NCBI GenBank assembly: GCA_020631735.1
Contig: CM036168.1
Location: forward strand, 101,824,036 to 101,888,035
Source: Saccharum officinarum
Lineage: Eukaryota; Streptophyta; Magnoliopsida; Poales; Poaceae
DNA length: 64,000 nucleotides
Direction of reading: 5' to 3'
Every line of letters begins with the position of its first letter. Position 1 is the stretch's first letter. Made by a program: the position numbers and the translations under genes. Under the pieces are notes generated by a model that saw only the letters and a list, made by a program, of their open reading frames with translations, was not told the origin of the DNA and did no database searches. This document shows positions 11,973 through 26,700 of this stretch, piece after piece.

Positions 11973-14900
11973 TGTAACACCCTAGGTGTTTGCCACCAGT
12001 TAAGCAGTGAGTTTGAGCTCAAACATGATAGATTAAGTGGAGATGACGATGTCAAGGTCAACCTATGGAAGCGAGCCCTAACCTAAACTTGGATGTTGCA
12101 CCATTGCTTTGCATATAGGCTATTTTCAAGATATATGCTTGGGTGGTGTTATTGCAATATCTTCATGTGTCTCACCTTAGTACCTATCTATAGTGGTCAC
12201 TCAAAAAGTTTCATGAAGTTTGGAATCAAAAAGTCACATGAAATGATAAGTTACATCCTTGTTGAATGATTTTACTAAGTGCTTGAATTGCACTATTAAG
12301 TGAATGGAAATATAGGTCATCAATCCAACCTTGCAACCTTGCCCAAAGACTCTAGATGGACTCTACAACAAAAGTCATGAAAGATTCGTGTTGAGCAAAT
12401 GCCCTGAAAATGCTCCAATGGATCAAAAAGATGATTTAAGCTTCATCGTGATCCTACTTTGGTCAAAGTATAACAACAGTTTCTATATACCAGTTTTGAG
12501 GTTGAACCTTAAATGAGAGTTGTAGTTCACTTTATGTAGAAGAAACTTTGTTTTTGGACCAAGAGCTAGATCAGCTTGGAAACGAGTCTAATCGGTGCAC
12601 AAAGATTTAATTTGCTGCAGTTTTCAGCACTTAGAATATTTCTAAGTCTGGAAATTCATCGACATCGGCATTGACGTCTCGCGTTCTCCAAAAATGTTAA
12701 GCAACTCAAGTTGAGGCAAATACAAAAGTTGGAGTAGATATTATGGAGAAGAGCATGCAAAAAGTTGGATTAAGTTTGATCAGGTTTTGACCTCCGAAAG
12801 TGAGTTTCCGCGATCACCATTGTTGTGTTGACACTGCTGTCTTGCAACCATTTTACCGCTAATTGGTTGCTCTAATGACCTGAGTGCCTTAATAGAAGTT
12901 GTAGAGCAGGCCGAGGTGAGCAAACTTCGTTTTGAGCCCATTCACTGATTCGGCCCGGATCGAGCCCAAACCGGCACCCACCTTACTCAACTTATCGCGC
13001 ACACACGTGTTCGCTGTTTTGCCGACGCGTCTTCCATGCGTGAGTTCACGCCCTCCATGGACGCCGCGCGTCCACCTCCTTGCCGCGCGTCCTGCAGTGC
13101 CCCTGCTGCTCCTTAATGAACGCCAAGCTGCCCCAGGCACTCCCCATCCACTCCAGCATCCTCTCCCTCCCTCGCTCTCGCGCTCCCGCTCGCCCTTGCC
13201 GCACGCGCTGAGCACGCCCGCCATGGACGGCCGGGCCGAGCTCGCTGCCATGTCGTCCTTGCTGCTCCCCGCACCTCCGCCCTAGCTAGCTACGCCCTGG
13301 TCTTCCTCACCCCACGCCGCTCCTCCCGAGCTCTTTTTCCGGCGCCGCTCGCGGTCACTGCTCCTCGTCGGCGGAGCAGTTAACGCCGCCACCGCTGGCC
13401 CGTGTGGCCGGGCCGCCTCGGGCCGCCACAGGCCGAGCTACGACCTTCTACGGATGCGCGAGAGGCCCCTGGTGTCCCTCGCCTCTCAGCTGTCGACGAC
13501 GAGTCCCCTCCGGCCGGCACCGCGAGCTCCGGCGACCTCTCTGCTCAAAATCGCGTCAAGGACCTCGCGCGACAATTTGACTAAAGCCAGGGGTCTTTCT
13601 GCACTGTCATAGACTCATGTGAATAGTGCAAAAAGGACCTTTTTTTGGTAGTTTTTGCTGATTTTTGAAAAGGCATAGTAAATCATAGGAAAATCGTAAA
13701 ATAGCAAATGAGGACTTTTTGGAATCCTTGTGAAATTATCTATGCAGTAGATCTATAATATGACATGTTTTAGTTTAAAGTTTTCTCTGTAAAAATGGAT
13801 TTGTGCAGCTAGGTTTTTAATGCTAGTTGTATTTGTCATTTTCATAACTATAGATCTAGGGCTCCAAATGAAGTGAAATTTTTTGTGGCATGCTACTCAT
13901 GTGATGATTGATGTGTGGTAAAAATTTCATGAATTTTTGTTGCCATTTGAGTGAGTTATTAGTATATCTTTCTCTCACATGAATTCTTGCAATAGCAATT
14001 TGTCTTTTTCATGGAGCTTGATATACATGTCCAATGGCTTGAATTTGTACAGTAGACTATTGGATGTATGTAAGAGCTATTGTAATTTTTATAGATTTTA
14101 TTATGGACTTTTGATATATGTTTATATATTTCACCTTGCTATTTAAATAAATTAAGAAATGCATTAAAAGAAATTATTTAATGATGAGCACTATGCTTTT
14201 TGGTGATAATTTAACATGCAATTTATGATGGTTATATTGGTTGTGGCCAAATGTATGTTTGGAATGTAAGTTAATATTTATTCTTGCAATTGATGCTTTC
14301 CTGGACAGTTTCTGGGACTTTGGTAATTGCACATGAAAAATGATGTTTACTGAGAAACATGCTTATAAAACAAAGTTGTAGATAACTCATTAATCTAGCT
14401 TGTGTTAAATTTTGGTGGCATTTGGCCTTATAGTTTTTGAGTAATGACTGTTTCAAGTTGGGTTCCAGAAATAGTTGTTCTCTGTAATCTCTGGACCAGA
14501 TTCTGTAATTATGCATGTTTGACTTGGTTAACTTAAGAATCATGCTAAGATGATTAAATATAAATTATAGACAATTTCATAAGCTTTCTAGAATGTCTTG
14601 TTGCATGGCTATTGGATTTGTATAACTCCAGTTATGATCCAAACATGTAGATGTTGTTTGCAGTCCAGAAATTGTCAGATGCTAGTTATGGTTGTTTACT
14701 CCATGTGTTTACTAAGTGTGGCTTATACCCTTGATGATGGTCAAGTTAAGATACTTGTGATCTTGTCAAACTTGTGTTATGCTTGATGTGCTTGCCCTCT
14801 TTAATTGGTTGTGTGATGTTAGTTAATTAGCTTTTGGTGTCTATGTCTTAATCGTGTGTTTACATGAATGATTATGTGATGCATCTTATGTTACCATTCA

Positions 14901-15072
14901 TCACATTCATACGCATGCATCTTGCATCTCATTTAGGTTCGCTAGATGCAACACGTGAAGGATGAGATGTTGAAGCCAAACCTGAAGACGGTGTTTGGTG
15001 GACCTATCCCGAAGATGAAGGACTAAACAAGTGTCGGGATGGGAGATGCACGCCAAGCGAGTGTCATCAGTC
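11973..15072 (+). repeat. LTR copy, truncated by the gap (3' LTR type)
   Basis: The first 3.1 kb of the LTR, starting TGTAACACCCTAGG and running into the N run. At diagnostic sites it agrees with the 3' LTR (23756-28385) and not with the 5' LTR: AAAATGGATT near 13793, GAGCTATTG near 14075, GATGGGAGATG near 15039. Small indels accumulate near its right end, as at a low-quality contig end. Confidence 0.85.
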
Positions 15073-15172
15073 NNNNNNNNNNNNNNNNNNNNNNNNNNNN
15101 NNNNNNNNNNNNNNNNNNNNNNNNNNNNNNNNNNNNNNNNNNNNNNNNNNNNNNNNNNNNNNNNNNNNNNNN
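15073..15172. other. assembly gap, 100 N
   Basis: Exactly 100 N, the conventional placeholder for a gap of unknown size. It joins an LTR fragment on the left to an overlapping LTR fragment on the right: the right side begins at LTR position about 220, while the left side had already reached about 3100. Confidence 0.99.
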
Positions 15173-18100
15173 CTATAGTGGTCACTCAAAAAGTTTCATG
15201 AAGTTTGGAATCAAAAAGTCACATAAATGATAAGTTACATCCTTGTGGAATGATTTTACTAAGTGCTTGAATTGCACTATTAAGTGAATGGAAATATAGG
15301 TCATCAATCCAACCTTGCAAACTTACCCAAAAGACTCTAGATGGACTCTACAACAAAAGTCATGAAAGATTCGTGTTGAGCAAATGCCCCGAAAATGCTC
15401 CAATGGATCAAAAAGGATGATTTAAGCTTCATCGTGATCCTACTTTGGTCAAAGTATAACAACAGTTTCTATACCAGTTTTGAGGTTGAACCTTAAATGA
15501 GGTTTGTAGTTCACTTTATGTAGAAGAAACTTTGTTTTTGGACCAAGAGCTAGATCAGCTTGGAAACGAGTCTAATCGGTGCACAAAGATTTAATTTGCT
15601 GCAGTTTTCAGCACTTAGAATATTTCTAAGTCTGGAAATTCATCGACATCGGCATTGACGTCTCGCGTTCTCCAAAATTGTTAAGCAACTCAAGTTGAGG
15701 CAAATACAAAAAGTTGGAGTAGATATTATGAAGAAGAGGCATGCAAAAAATTGGATTAAGTTTGATCAGTTTTGACCTCCGAAAGTGAGTTTCCACGATC
15801 ACCATTGTTGTGTTGACACTGCTGTCTTGGCAACCATTTTACCGCTAATTGGTTGCTCTAATGACCTGAGTGCCTTAATAGAAGTTGTAGAGCAGGCCGA
15901 GGTGAGCAAACTTCGTTTTGAGCCCATTCACTGATTCGGCCCGGATCGAGCCCAAACCGGCACCCACCTTACTCAACTTATCGCGCACCACGTGTCGCTG
16001 TTTTGCCGACGCGTCTTCCATGCGTGAGTTCACGCCCTCCATGGACACCGCGCGTCCACCTCCTTGCCGCGCGTCCTGCAGTGCCCCTGCTGCTCCTTAA
16101 TGAACGCCAAGCTGCCCCAGGCACTCCCATCCACTCAGCATCCTCTCCCTCCCTCGCTCTCGGCTCCCGCTCGCCCTTGCCGCACGCGCTGAGCACGCCG
16201 CCCATGGATGGCCAGGCCGAGCTCGCTGTCATGTCGTCCTTGCTGCTCCGCACCTCCTCCGCCCTAGCTAGCTACGCCCTGGTCTTCCTTACCCACGCCG
16301 CTCTCCCCAGCTCTTTTTCTGGCGCCGCTCGCGGTCACTGCTCCTCGTCGGCGGAGCAGTTAACGCCACCACCCGCTGGCCCGTGTGGCCGGGCCGCCTC
16401 GGGCCGCCACAGGCCGAGCTACGACCTTCTACGGATGCGCGAGAGGCCCTTGGTGGTCCCTCGCCCTCAGCTGTCGACGACGAGTCCCCTCCGGCCGGCA
16501 CCACGAGCTCCGGCGACCTCTCTGCTCAAAATCGTGTCAAGGACCTCGCGCGACAATTTGACTAAAGCCAGGGGTCTTTCTACACTGTCATAGACTCATG
16601 TGAATAGTGCCAAAAGGACCTTTTTGTGGTAGTTTTTGCTGATTTTTGAAAAGGCATAGTAAATCATAGGAAAATCGTAAAATAGCAAATGAGGACTTTT
16701 TGGAATCCTTGTGAAATTATCTATGCAGTAGATCTATAATATGACATGTTTTAGTTTAAAGTTTTCTCTGTAAAAATAGATTTGTGCAGCTAGGTTTTTA
16801 ATGCTAGTTGTATTTGTCATTTTCATAACTATAGATCTAGGGCTCCAAATGAAGTGAAATTTTTGTGGCATGCTACTCATGTGATGATTGATGTGTGGTA
16901 AAAATTTCATGAATTTTTGTTGCCATTTGAGTGAGTTATTAGTATATCTTTCTCTCACATGAATTCTTGCAATAGCAATTTGTCTTTTTCATGGAGCTTG
17001 ATATACATGTCCAAATGGCTTGAAATTTGTACAGTAGACTATTGGATGTATGTAAGAGCTACTGTAATTTTTATAGATTTTATTATGGACTTTTGATATA
17101 TGTTTATTATTTCACCTTGCTATTTAAATAAATTAAGAAATGCATTAAAAGAAATTATTTAATGATGAGCACTATGCTTTTTGGTGATAATTTAACATGT
17201 GATTTATGATGGTTACATTGGTTGTGGCCAAATGTATGTTTGGAATATAAGTTAATATTTATTCTTGCAATTGATGCTTTCCTGGACAGTTTCTGGGACT
17301 TTGGTAATTGCACCATGAAAATGATGTTTGATGAGAAACATGCTTATAACAAAGTTGTAAATAACTCATTAATCTAGCTTGTGTTAAATTTTGGTGGCAT
17401 TTGGCCTTATAGTTTGTGAGTAATGACTGTTTCAAGTTGGGTTCCAGAAATAGTTGTTCTCTGGAATCTCTGGACCAGATTCTGTAATTATGCATGTTTG
17501 ACTTGGTTAACTTGAGAATCATGCTAAGATGAGTAAAGATGAATTATAGAAAATTTTATAAGCTTTCCAGAATGTCTTGTTGCATGGCTATTGGATTTGT
17601 ATAACTCCAGTCATGATCCAAACATGTAGATGTTGTTTGCAGTCCAGAAATTGTCAGATGCTAGTTATGATTGTTTACTCCATGTGTTACTAAGTGTGGC
17701 TTATACCCTTGATGATGGTCAAGTTAAGATACTTGTGATCTTGTCAAACTTGTGTTATGCTTGATGTGCTTGCCCTCTTTAATTGGTTGTGTGATGTTAG
17801 TTAATTAGCTTTTGGTGTCTATGTCTTAATCGTGTGTTTACATGAATAATTATGTGATGCATCTTATGTTACCATTCATCACATTCATACGCATGCATCT
17901 TGCATCTCATTTAGGTTCGCTAGATGCACCACGTGAAGGATGAGATGTTGAAGCCAAACCTGAAGACGGTGTTTGGTGGACCTATCCCGAAGATGGAAGG
18001 ACTAAACAAGTGTCGGGATGAGAGATGCACGCCAAGCGAGTGTCATCAGTCAATCACTAACCTAGTGTTCGATCCCAGGCAAGCCCCGGAGCATTCTAAG

Positions 18101-19581
18101 CCTCCTACTTTACAAAAGCAATTGAGTATATATATATGTTATATATGTATTGTTGCATTAAGTTGTAGGAGTTGAGTGAAACTGTTGATGCATTTATTAC
18201 TATCCTTGCCTACCTTATTACATTCTTATCCTGCTAGGTTTAGGGTTGAATAAATGCTTAGCCCTGTTTAGACCGGTAGCGATCAGTGATTTCCTGTCAC
18301 CGGCAACTATAGGTGGTTACTGGAAAACTTTAGCTATGGAATGGATAATATCCTGGAAATAACCAAGTGTTGATGGATAACTGGAGACCGGGCGGAATAA
18401 GTATTGGGCAACCAGACAGGGTTCTGGGGTGCTTGTAGTTTCCGCCTGTGTCGATTAAGGACCGTCTGTTGTTGTCCCTCGGGTCATGTTGAACGCATGC
18501 CTCACATTTAGCTAGCCGAATAAGGTACCTTTCGACCGCGAAGCTGGGAGATTATTCGGACCGAGTGGATTGCCCGCAACGCACTGTACCGGAGCAGTAG
18601 TGGCAGGATACAGGGGCGCGATGATAAGGCCAAAGAGCAGTCGGGCGACCCCTGGGTACATGTGGTTCCTGGCAAGCTCGCGACTTTACCTGAATGGTTG
18701 ACTCGGTGACCAACACCTCACTTTAGCGGGTGAGTGAGGTTTGTGTGAGGAATAACTTACCAGCTGGTTAATAATCGATTCGAATCGCCATCGTTCACTG
18801 GATAGTGAACACTTGACTCGAGTTACAGCATCATAGTAATGATGATGGAACACGGATGGTTATGTGGATGATGTTGGACATGCTAAACCTGAAATGGTAA
18901 CCTTTGATGTTAATGGTTAATCAAGTGATTGCTTTAGCATAGGTGCTTACATAGATTGAATAGGTTATAATAAAGATGATGCAAAAGGACTTAAATTAGT
19001 TATTCATGATAACTTATGCTTTTTCGCAAAGCAAGTCAAGCCAGTACACTTATAAAGCCTTGCATACTCCTTGGTGTCATATTATTTCTGGTTTATGATG
19101 GGTAAGTCTAGCTGAGTACCTTCTCGTACTCAGGGTTTATTCCCACTTGTTGTAGGTTGTGATATAACATAGCTACTGCAAGAATTGGAAGACTCCGGCT
19201 GTAGTGGCGGAGTGTGATCATGGGCATGATCCGTCTGAGCTATCTTGTCTCTCTTGCTTTTATGGAAATTTGACCTTGGTACTGGCATGTAATTGAATTA
19301 AGGTGATATTAGTTTTCAAACTACTTTGCTTCCGCTACTTTTGAACTTGAGTTGTAATAACTCTACTAAACTCCGATATATGTTGAATTACTTATGAAAT
19401 GGATGTAACATATGACCTGTTATGTTGGACCACTATGATCTTGGCTTGTATGTTGGTTGGTTTGAAATCTCTCGGGATTTTATTGGACTACCGGAGTTAT
19501 AGGAGCTTAAGTACGGGAATTTAATTGCTCCGGCGATTGTTTTTGTACTTTTGTTCTTATAATTTGGGTGGTTCCGTGATA
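15173..19581 (+). repeat. LTR copy, 5'-truncated by the gap (5' LTR type)
   Basis: Starts inside the LTR at CTATAGTGGTCACTC and ends GTTCCGTGATA, followed by the primer site. It agrees with the 5' LTR (3174-7806) at diagnostic sites: AAAATAGATT near 16776, GAGCTACTG near 17057, GATGAGAGATG near 18017. Several single-base deletions lie within 150 bp of the gap. A GC-rich block covers about 15880-16570; the 196-codon frame there (16003-16593) is low-complexity and not supported as a gene. Confidence 0.85.
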
Positions 19582-22500
19582 GCTGGCATCGAAGCAAGGT
19601 TCAACACTAAACATGTCATATGTGTATTGAAAAATAAAGGTTTTGTTTGCAAAAATAAGTTTTTGACAACTTATAGCTACTACATATATAGGTTTGTTCA
19701 AATCTGAATTTTAAATCTAAGTATGCCAGTGGTAATTTCCTTTATGCCCGATTAAGGACCCTTAGGTGGCTTAATTAAGTACTAACTTGGGGGTTTAAAA
19801 TTTTTGCATCTACGCCCAAGCCAAGGTATGTATGAGTGATAACTTGACTGCATTGTTACCCTGTGGTCGAATGGTAGTGGTAACCTTCATATATGAAATA
19901 GCCATATATGTCGCTAGAGTTACATTCTTGTAACGTCGCACCTACGCCAAGGTAAGTGTGAACTGGGAGAGCATGACCGTTCAACCATCGGTCTAGGGGA
20001 GAGTTAGCTATGGTTACTGACATAATTACATGTTTAACCATGTAATTATGAAAGTACTTAATTGTGGGTACATTTGTTGGGTAGTTATGATACCGAAGTA
20101 TATGCATCAGGGGATGTATGTATGGAGAGTATTTAGTTTACTGCTTTCATCGTGTGCTATATTGAGAATTATTGGGCTGCAATGAATTTTTCTGCAGGTA
20201 CGCTAACCACGAATACGTAAGTTGAATGTAGCAGGCGACTAGCTCTATATCGAGAGAATACGTGTTATGCCACCGACATAGAACGTGATTGCCACCTTAG
20301 GCTGGCAATCTTGTGAGGACGAATAGGACGAAGCATGCATCATTATGATTGTTGCTTTGTGCATATAACTATGCTCCTCCCACTTTTGTCCTAATAAATA
20401 AGTAACTTGTGATTGATGTGCTGCACTATCCTCCTTGTATGTAGTTAGTCAAGAATGCCTTGTTCCATGTTACTTGAATAGGAAGTGCTTGAAATAGTGT
20501 GTGCTTAGTCTTGATAGAAATAATTAGAGTTATATGTTTGATCTTATAAAGGTCCTCTAGTTAGTCGAGGGGTGGATGTGTTGCTCCTACAAGCTCTTGC
20601 AAATGCTTACTCAAATAATTGTGATTACTATGAATAAACTAAATTATTAATTAGTCTAAAGCAAGAATGTTTGGAGTTACTAGAATAATGTGGTTGTGTG
20701 CTCTCTTGTTAACACAACAAGGTTAAACATTGTTTTGCATGTAATAAACTTTGATTGCTAGAACAGTTTCTGTTGTAGTAATATTTCTATGGTCATAATA
20801 ATGTAATCTGTGAATTAGTCCTTAGTGTGGATAAGAAAGTTATAGATAACTTAGTAAGCTTTCCAATAAGTCTAGTACCACACCTTAGTTTGATGCTTAC
20901 AACTTATGTTTTGTTTAAAACATGTGCCTGCTGCGTTACTGTCTAGACTCTGTGCATGCACTAGGTTGATTGCTTTAGCATGCTTTTGTTTTAGCTAAAC
21001 TTGTAGTTAGTTCTTGTTGGATAAATTCTTGTTAGGTGTGAGCCTTCTGCTTAGTATCGAGTGCTTAAGTTAACCTGACTAATTATCTCAAGTGTCCGCT
21101 TAAAACTATGATGTTGTGTAGATGCTTGTTATCTAGGTAGTGTCATAGTTGACCTCTCTTTTGTCCTCGGTGAGCATGTGAGTATCGAAGATGCTTTATC
21201 CTAGATCAACGCTCATGTTACGTAATCGCATGGTTGTTGTCTCTAATTAGATTCTCTCGTAGGAGCCAGAGCCTGTAGATGTGGTTGCTAGCCCTTGAAT
21301 ATTTTTGTATCCATGCCTTGCTTGAACCATAGGCCCTAGCGTAGTCCCCTTATATGTTTGCTTAGGCCTTAGACATCCGCTACCTTTTGGAGAATGCCCT
21401 TGTCGATTGACCAACCAAGTTAAGTCCTAACGAACGTCGATCTTGACCACAGTTGTTGCTTGCCAAGTTTTGGAGACCATACCCAATTCCATGTTGAACC
21501 TCCCGATTGTCTCTCCTACAGATGATCCGAGCAATGCTAATCTCTCGTTGTCTAATCTAGAAATCTTTGCTTGCAAAATCACGTGGCTACCTTATCAACC
21601 AAATCTCTGATCGGTGTATCATTTTGTTCTAGAAGTCTGCTAAAGTCCATCTCAACTTCTAACGTCTCTCAACGTTATTAATCTTGATCTCATGTTGTTG
21701 TCCAACGTGACCGAGAACCCTTGCTCAGTTGTCTTCGGCAATTACGCTATTTTCTCTTGCGCTATGTTTTAATCTTCGAATCGCCTCCGTGTTGACTCTA
21801 AACCTTGTAACTACCCTTGCTTGCTACTCCTCCCTTGTCTGGTGCTTGTTCTTACCACCTAATCGGTGCCACTTGAAATTTACTTTGTTTGTGCTTTTAA
21901 TAATGGTGTTACGATTAGTATTTTATGGTGCCGCGACGAAACCGAGAGCCTCCTGTGGGCGCGCACACAAGGTTGTGCTGCTCGGCACGCGCTGGTATCA
22001 GGGATGCTATTCATGATCTATTATGAAACGACATCCGATGTGTTATTTCTCGTGACCGTTTTCCTTGGTTATCTCCCTATATCTTATCTGAAGATTCATA
22101 TCTTAGGCCTGATGTAGTAGATATCCCTTGAAGTTGCTAAGAAGATGACCTTTGAAGAACAGTCACCGGCATAAGCATTAACAGACTGCAAGAGGTGGTA
22201 GACAAGTGACTCTCCCCAAGTGTCCTTGTACAACGTCGGTCATCGATTGAGCAATGTATGCCATCCTTGTTGAATCGAATGGGCACCTAACACTAAATGA
22301 TTGGACAAGTTATCCATTGGGAAAGAACCAATCGTCACATGGTGCATATGACCTAACTATCAATGTCTTGATCCTTGTGTGGATGATAGTCATACAGATG
22401 AAATCAACTCTCTCTGTTGTGACTCCTTATCTGTAGACTTCGATGCCGACCACTTGTTTGTGCCTCGACTATAATTATTGTGGTGGTCAAGAGTAAAGGT

Positions 22501-23755
22501 TGGAACTTTGAGAATTGAGAGACAACTAATTAATTACCAGTAAGAAGGTTAATCTCCAGTCATATAACAATTCTTTGATAGACATGATGGTTATGTCTCA
22601 ACGAACAATAGTAAGCAAGGAAGCCATAAAGCCGGTCAGAAAGGCAAGTGCTACTTCTTCTCCAAATGTACTTTCAAGTCAATTCCATCTTGGACAATCA
22701 CGTATATAGTGCAAGATGTTGTATTAGCCAAGTGAAGAACTAGAGAAAGCATGTCCCTAGTTTTGATCAGCATCATTGTGCCACTGCGAGTTGAAAGCAT
22801 TTGTGAAAGTGTCAAACCACAGATTTTTGGATTATGGTTTTGAGGTATCGATTGACAATAGAATGGAAGCCTCAATGTCAAATATAGATCAAGAAGGTTA
22901 GTTTTGCTATAGTGCAAGTCAACCCAACTTATTACGCAACTGCACCACAAAGGAAAATTTTGCTCAACCTCCTTAGTAGTGAACTAGTTCCCTAGTTTGG
23001 TGGATACTTGCAACTTTTGTTGTCTTTTAGACCTAGCTATCATCCTTTTGCGGTAATGGTTCTCTAGTGCTGACATGTCTCTGGTACTTTATATGTGTTT
23101 TTACCCAAGAGATTGTATCTGATTCAAACCAGATAACTGTTGCCTTTGTATAAGAGAATCTTTTTAGGTGACATTTGGCAGAAATCCAGGACAGACAGAG
23201 TCAGCTATCATTTTCATTGTTCCCTCAATAGACTCAGATAATACAGTGTTGGCATCAGAGAAAGAGAACTGCATACGTGGAACAATATGTAGTTTTCCAT
23301 CAGTTGGCGTCTGAGTGAGTGAATAGTCTATGACTGATATAGACATTATCTATTGGTTAGACGGTTTCTGATAGCCTCAAAGAATATTTACCTCATATAT
23401 GGATCCAACCCTTATCGGAAGTTGTACATGCTATGCCACTAGAAAAGTAAATGCTATGAGTAATTAGTCCACGCTCGTAGTACTCTCTGTGCACCGTGAA
23501 CAAAGTACTGTATTGTCTTGGATTCCTCCCAAAGTAATAATGCTTCATGGAAGTCAGTGAAGGAAATTCTTCAGACAAAAAAATTTCTATGTAGAGTGAG
23601 TACCAGAAAGTTGTCTTCCAAATTAGCCTCTCTGCTACTTGAAGCTAAGTATCCTGATGCGCTTGCAGATGTTGGAATTGGATAACATGCTTCTCTTCCC
23701 TTGAAAAGTCCTCCGCACCGAATCTCGGGACGCGATTCTTTTAAGGGGGGAGGGC
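19582..23755 (+). other. non-coding interior of the LARD-like element, second copy
   Basis: About 4.17 kb, with primer site at 19584-19595 and purine tract at 23743-23755. No retroviral-type protein domain is visible on either strand. It is nearly identical to 7807-11972. Confidence 0.8.
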
Positions 23756-26700
23756 TGTAACACCCCAGGTGTTTGCCACCAGTTAAGCAGTGGGTTTGAG
23801 CTCAAACATGATAGATTAAGTGGAGATGACGATGTCAAGGTCAACCTATGGAAGCGAGCCCCAACCTAAACTTGGATGTTGCACCATTGCTTTGCATATA
23901 GGCTATTTTCAAGATATATGCTTGGGTGGTGTTATTGCAATATCTTCATGTGTCTCACCTTAGTACCTATCTATAGTGGTCACTCAAAAAGTTTCATGAA
24001 GTTTGGAATCAAAAAGTCACATGAAATGATAAGTTACATCCTTGTTGGAATGATTTTACTAAGTGCTTGAATTGCACTATTAAGTGAATGGAAATATAGG
24101 TCATCAATCCAACCTTGCAACCTTACCCAAAAGACTCTAGATGGACTCTACAATAAAAGTCATGAAAGATTCGTGTTGAGCAAATGCCCTGAAAATGCTC
24201 CAATGGATCAAAAATGATGATTTAAGCTTCATCGTGATCCTACTTTGGTCAAAGTATAACAACAGTTTCTATACCAGTTTTGAGGTTGAACCTTAAATGA
24301 GGGTTGTAGTTCACTTTATGTAGAAGAAACTTTGTTTTTGGACCAAGAGCTAGATCAGCTTGGAAACGAGTCTAATCGGTGCACAAAGATTTAATTTGCT
24401 GCAGTTTTCAGCACTTAGAATATTTCTAAGTCTGGAAATTCATCGACATCGGCATTGACGTCTCGCGTTCTCCAAAAATAGTTAAGCAACTCAAGTTGAG
24501 GCAAATACAAAAGTTGGAGTAGATATTATGAAGAAGAGCATGCAAAAAGTTGGATTAAGTTTGATCAGGTTTTGACCTCCGAAAGTGAGTTTCCGCGATC
24601 ACCATTGTTGTGTTGACACTGCTGTCTTGGCAACCATTTTACCGCTAATTGGTTGCTCTAATGACCTGAGTGCCTTAATAGAAGTTGTAGAGCAGGCCGA
24701 GGTGAGCAAACTTCGTTTTGAGCCCATTCACTGATTCGGCCCGGATCGAGCCCAAACCGGCACCCACCTTACTCAACTTATCGCGCACCACGTGTTCGCT
24801 GTTTTGCCGACGCGTCTTCCATGCGTGAGTTCACGCCCTCCATGGACACCGCGCGTCCACCTCCTTGCCGCGCGTCCTGCAGTGCCCCTGCTGCTCCTTA
24901 ATGAACGCCAAGCTGCCCCAGGCACTCCTCATCCACTCAGCATCCTCTCCCTCCCTCGCTCTCGCGCTCCCGCTCGCCCTTGCCGCACGCGCTGAGCACG
25001 CCCGCCATGGATGGCCGGGCCGAGCTCACTGTCATGTCGTCCTTGCTGCTCCGCACCTCCTCCGCCCTAGCTAGCTACGCCCTGGTCTTCCTTACCCCAC
25101 GCCGCTCCTCCCGAGCTCTTTTTCCGGCGCCGCTCGCGGTCACTGCTCCTCGTCGGCGGAGCAGTTAATGTCGCCACCGCTGGCCCGTGTGGCCGGGCCA
25201 CCTCGGGCCGCCACAGGCCGAGCTACGACCTTCTACGGATGCGCGAGAGGCCCCTGGTGGTCCCTCGTCTCTCAGCTGTCGACGACGAGTCCCCCTCCGG
25301 CCGGCACCACGAGCTCCGGCGACCTCTCTGCTCAAAATCGCGTCAAGGACCTCGCGCGACAATTTGACTAAAGCCAGGGTCTTTCTACACTGTCATAGAC
25401 TCATGTGAATAGTGCCAAAAGGACCTTTTTTTGGTAGTTTTTGCTGATTTTTGAAAAGGCATAGTAAATCATAGGAAAATCGTAAAATAGCAAATGAGGA
25501 CTTTTTGGAATCCTTGTGAAATTATCTATGCAGTAGATCTATAATATGACATGTTTTAGTTTAAAGTTTTCTCTGTAAAAATGGATTTGTGCAGCTAGGT
25601 TTTTAATGCTAGTTGTATTTGTCATTTTCATAACTATAGATCTAGGGCTCCAAATGAAGTGAAATTTTTGTGTCATGCTACTCATGTGATGATTGATGTG
25701 TGGTAAAAATTTCATGAATTTTTGTTGCCATTTGAGTGAGTTATTAGTATATCTTTCTCTCACATGAATTCTTGCAATAGCAATTTGTCTTTTTCATGGA
25801 GCTTGATATACGTGTCCAAATGGCTTGAAATTTGTACAGTAGACTATTGGATGTATGTAAGAGCTATTGTAATTTTTATAGATTTTATTATGGACTTTTG
25901 ATATATGTTTATTATTTCACCTTGCTATTTAAATAAATTAAGAAATGCATTAAAAGAAATTATTTAATGATGAGCACTATGCTTTTTGGTGATAATTTAA
26001 CATGCGATTTATGATGGTTATATTGGTTGTGGCCAAATGTATGTTTAGAATATAAGTTAATATTTATTCTTGCAATTGATGCTTTCCTGGACAGTTTCTG
26101 GGACTTTAGTAATTGCACCATGAAAATGATGTTTGATGAGAAACATGATTATAACAAAGTTGTAAATAACTCATTAATCTAGCTTGTGTTAAATTTTGGT
26201 GGCATTTGGCCTTATAGTTTGTGAGTAATGACTGTTTCAAGTTGTGTTCCAGAAATAGTTGTTCTCTGGAATCTCTGGACCAGATTCTGTAATTATGCAT
26301 GTTTGACTTGGTTAACTTGAGAATCATGCTAAGATGATTAAAGATGAATTATAGAAAATTTCATAAGCTTTCCAGAATGTCTTGTTGCATGGCTATTGGA
26401 TTTGTATAACTCCAGTTATGATCCAAACATGTAGATATTGTTTGCAGTCCAGAAATTGTCAGATGCTAGTTATGGTTGTTTACTCCATGTGTTACTAAGT
26501 GTGGCTTATACCCTTGATGATGGTCAAGTTAAGATACTTGTGATCTTGTCAAACTTGTGTTATGCTTGATGTGCTTGCCCTCTTTAATTGGTTGTGTGAT
26601 GTTAGTTAATTAGCTTTTGGTGTCTATGTCTTAATCGTGTGTTTACATGAATGATTATGTGATGCATCTTATGTTACCATTCATCACATTCATACGCATG

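Noticed and set aside
16003..16593. 196-codon frame in an LTR copy
   Set aside because: Lies in the GC-rich LTR block; the other LTR copies break it by single-base indels, so it is not conserved as a protein.
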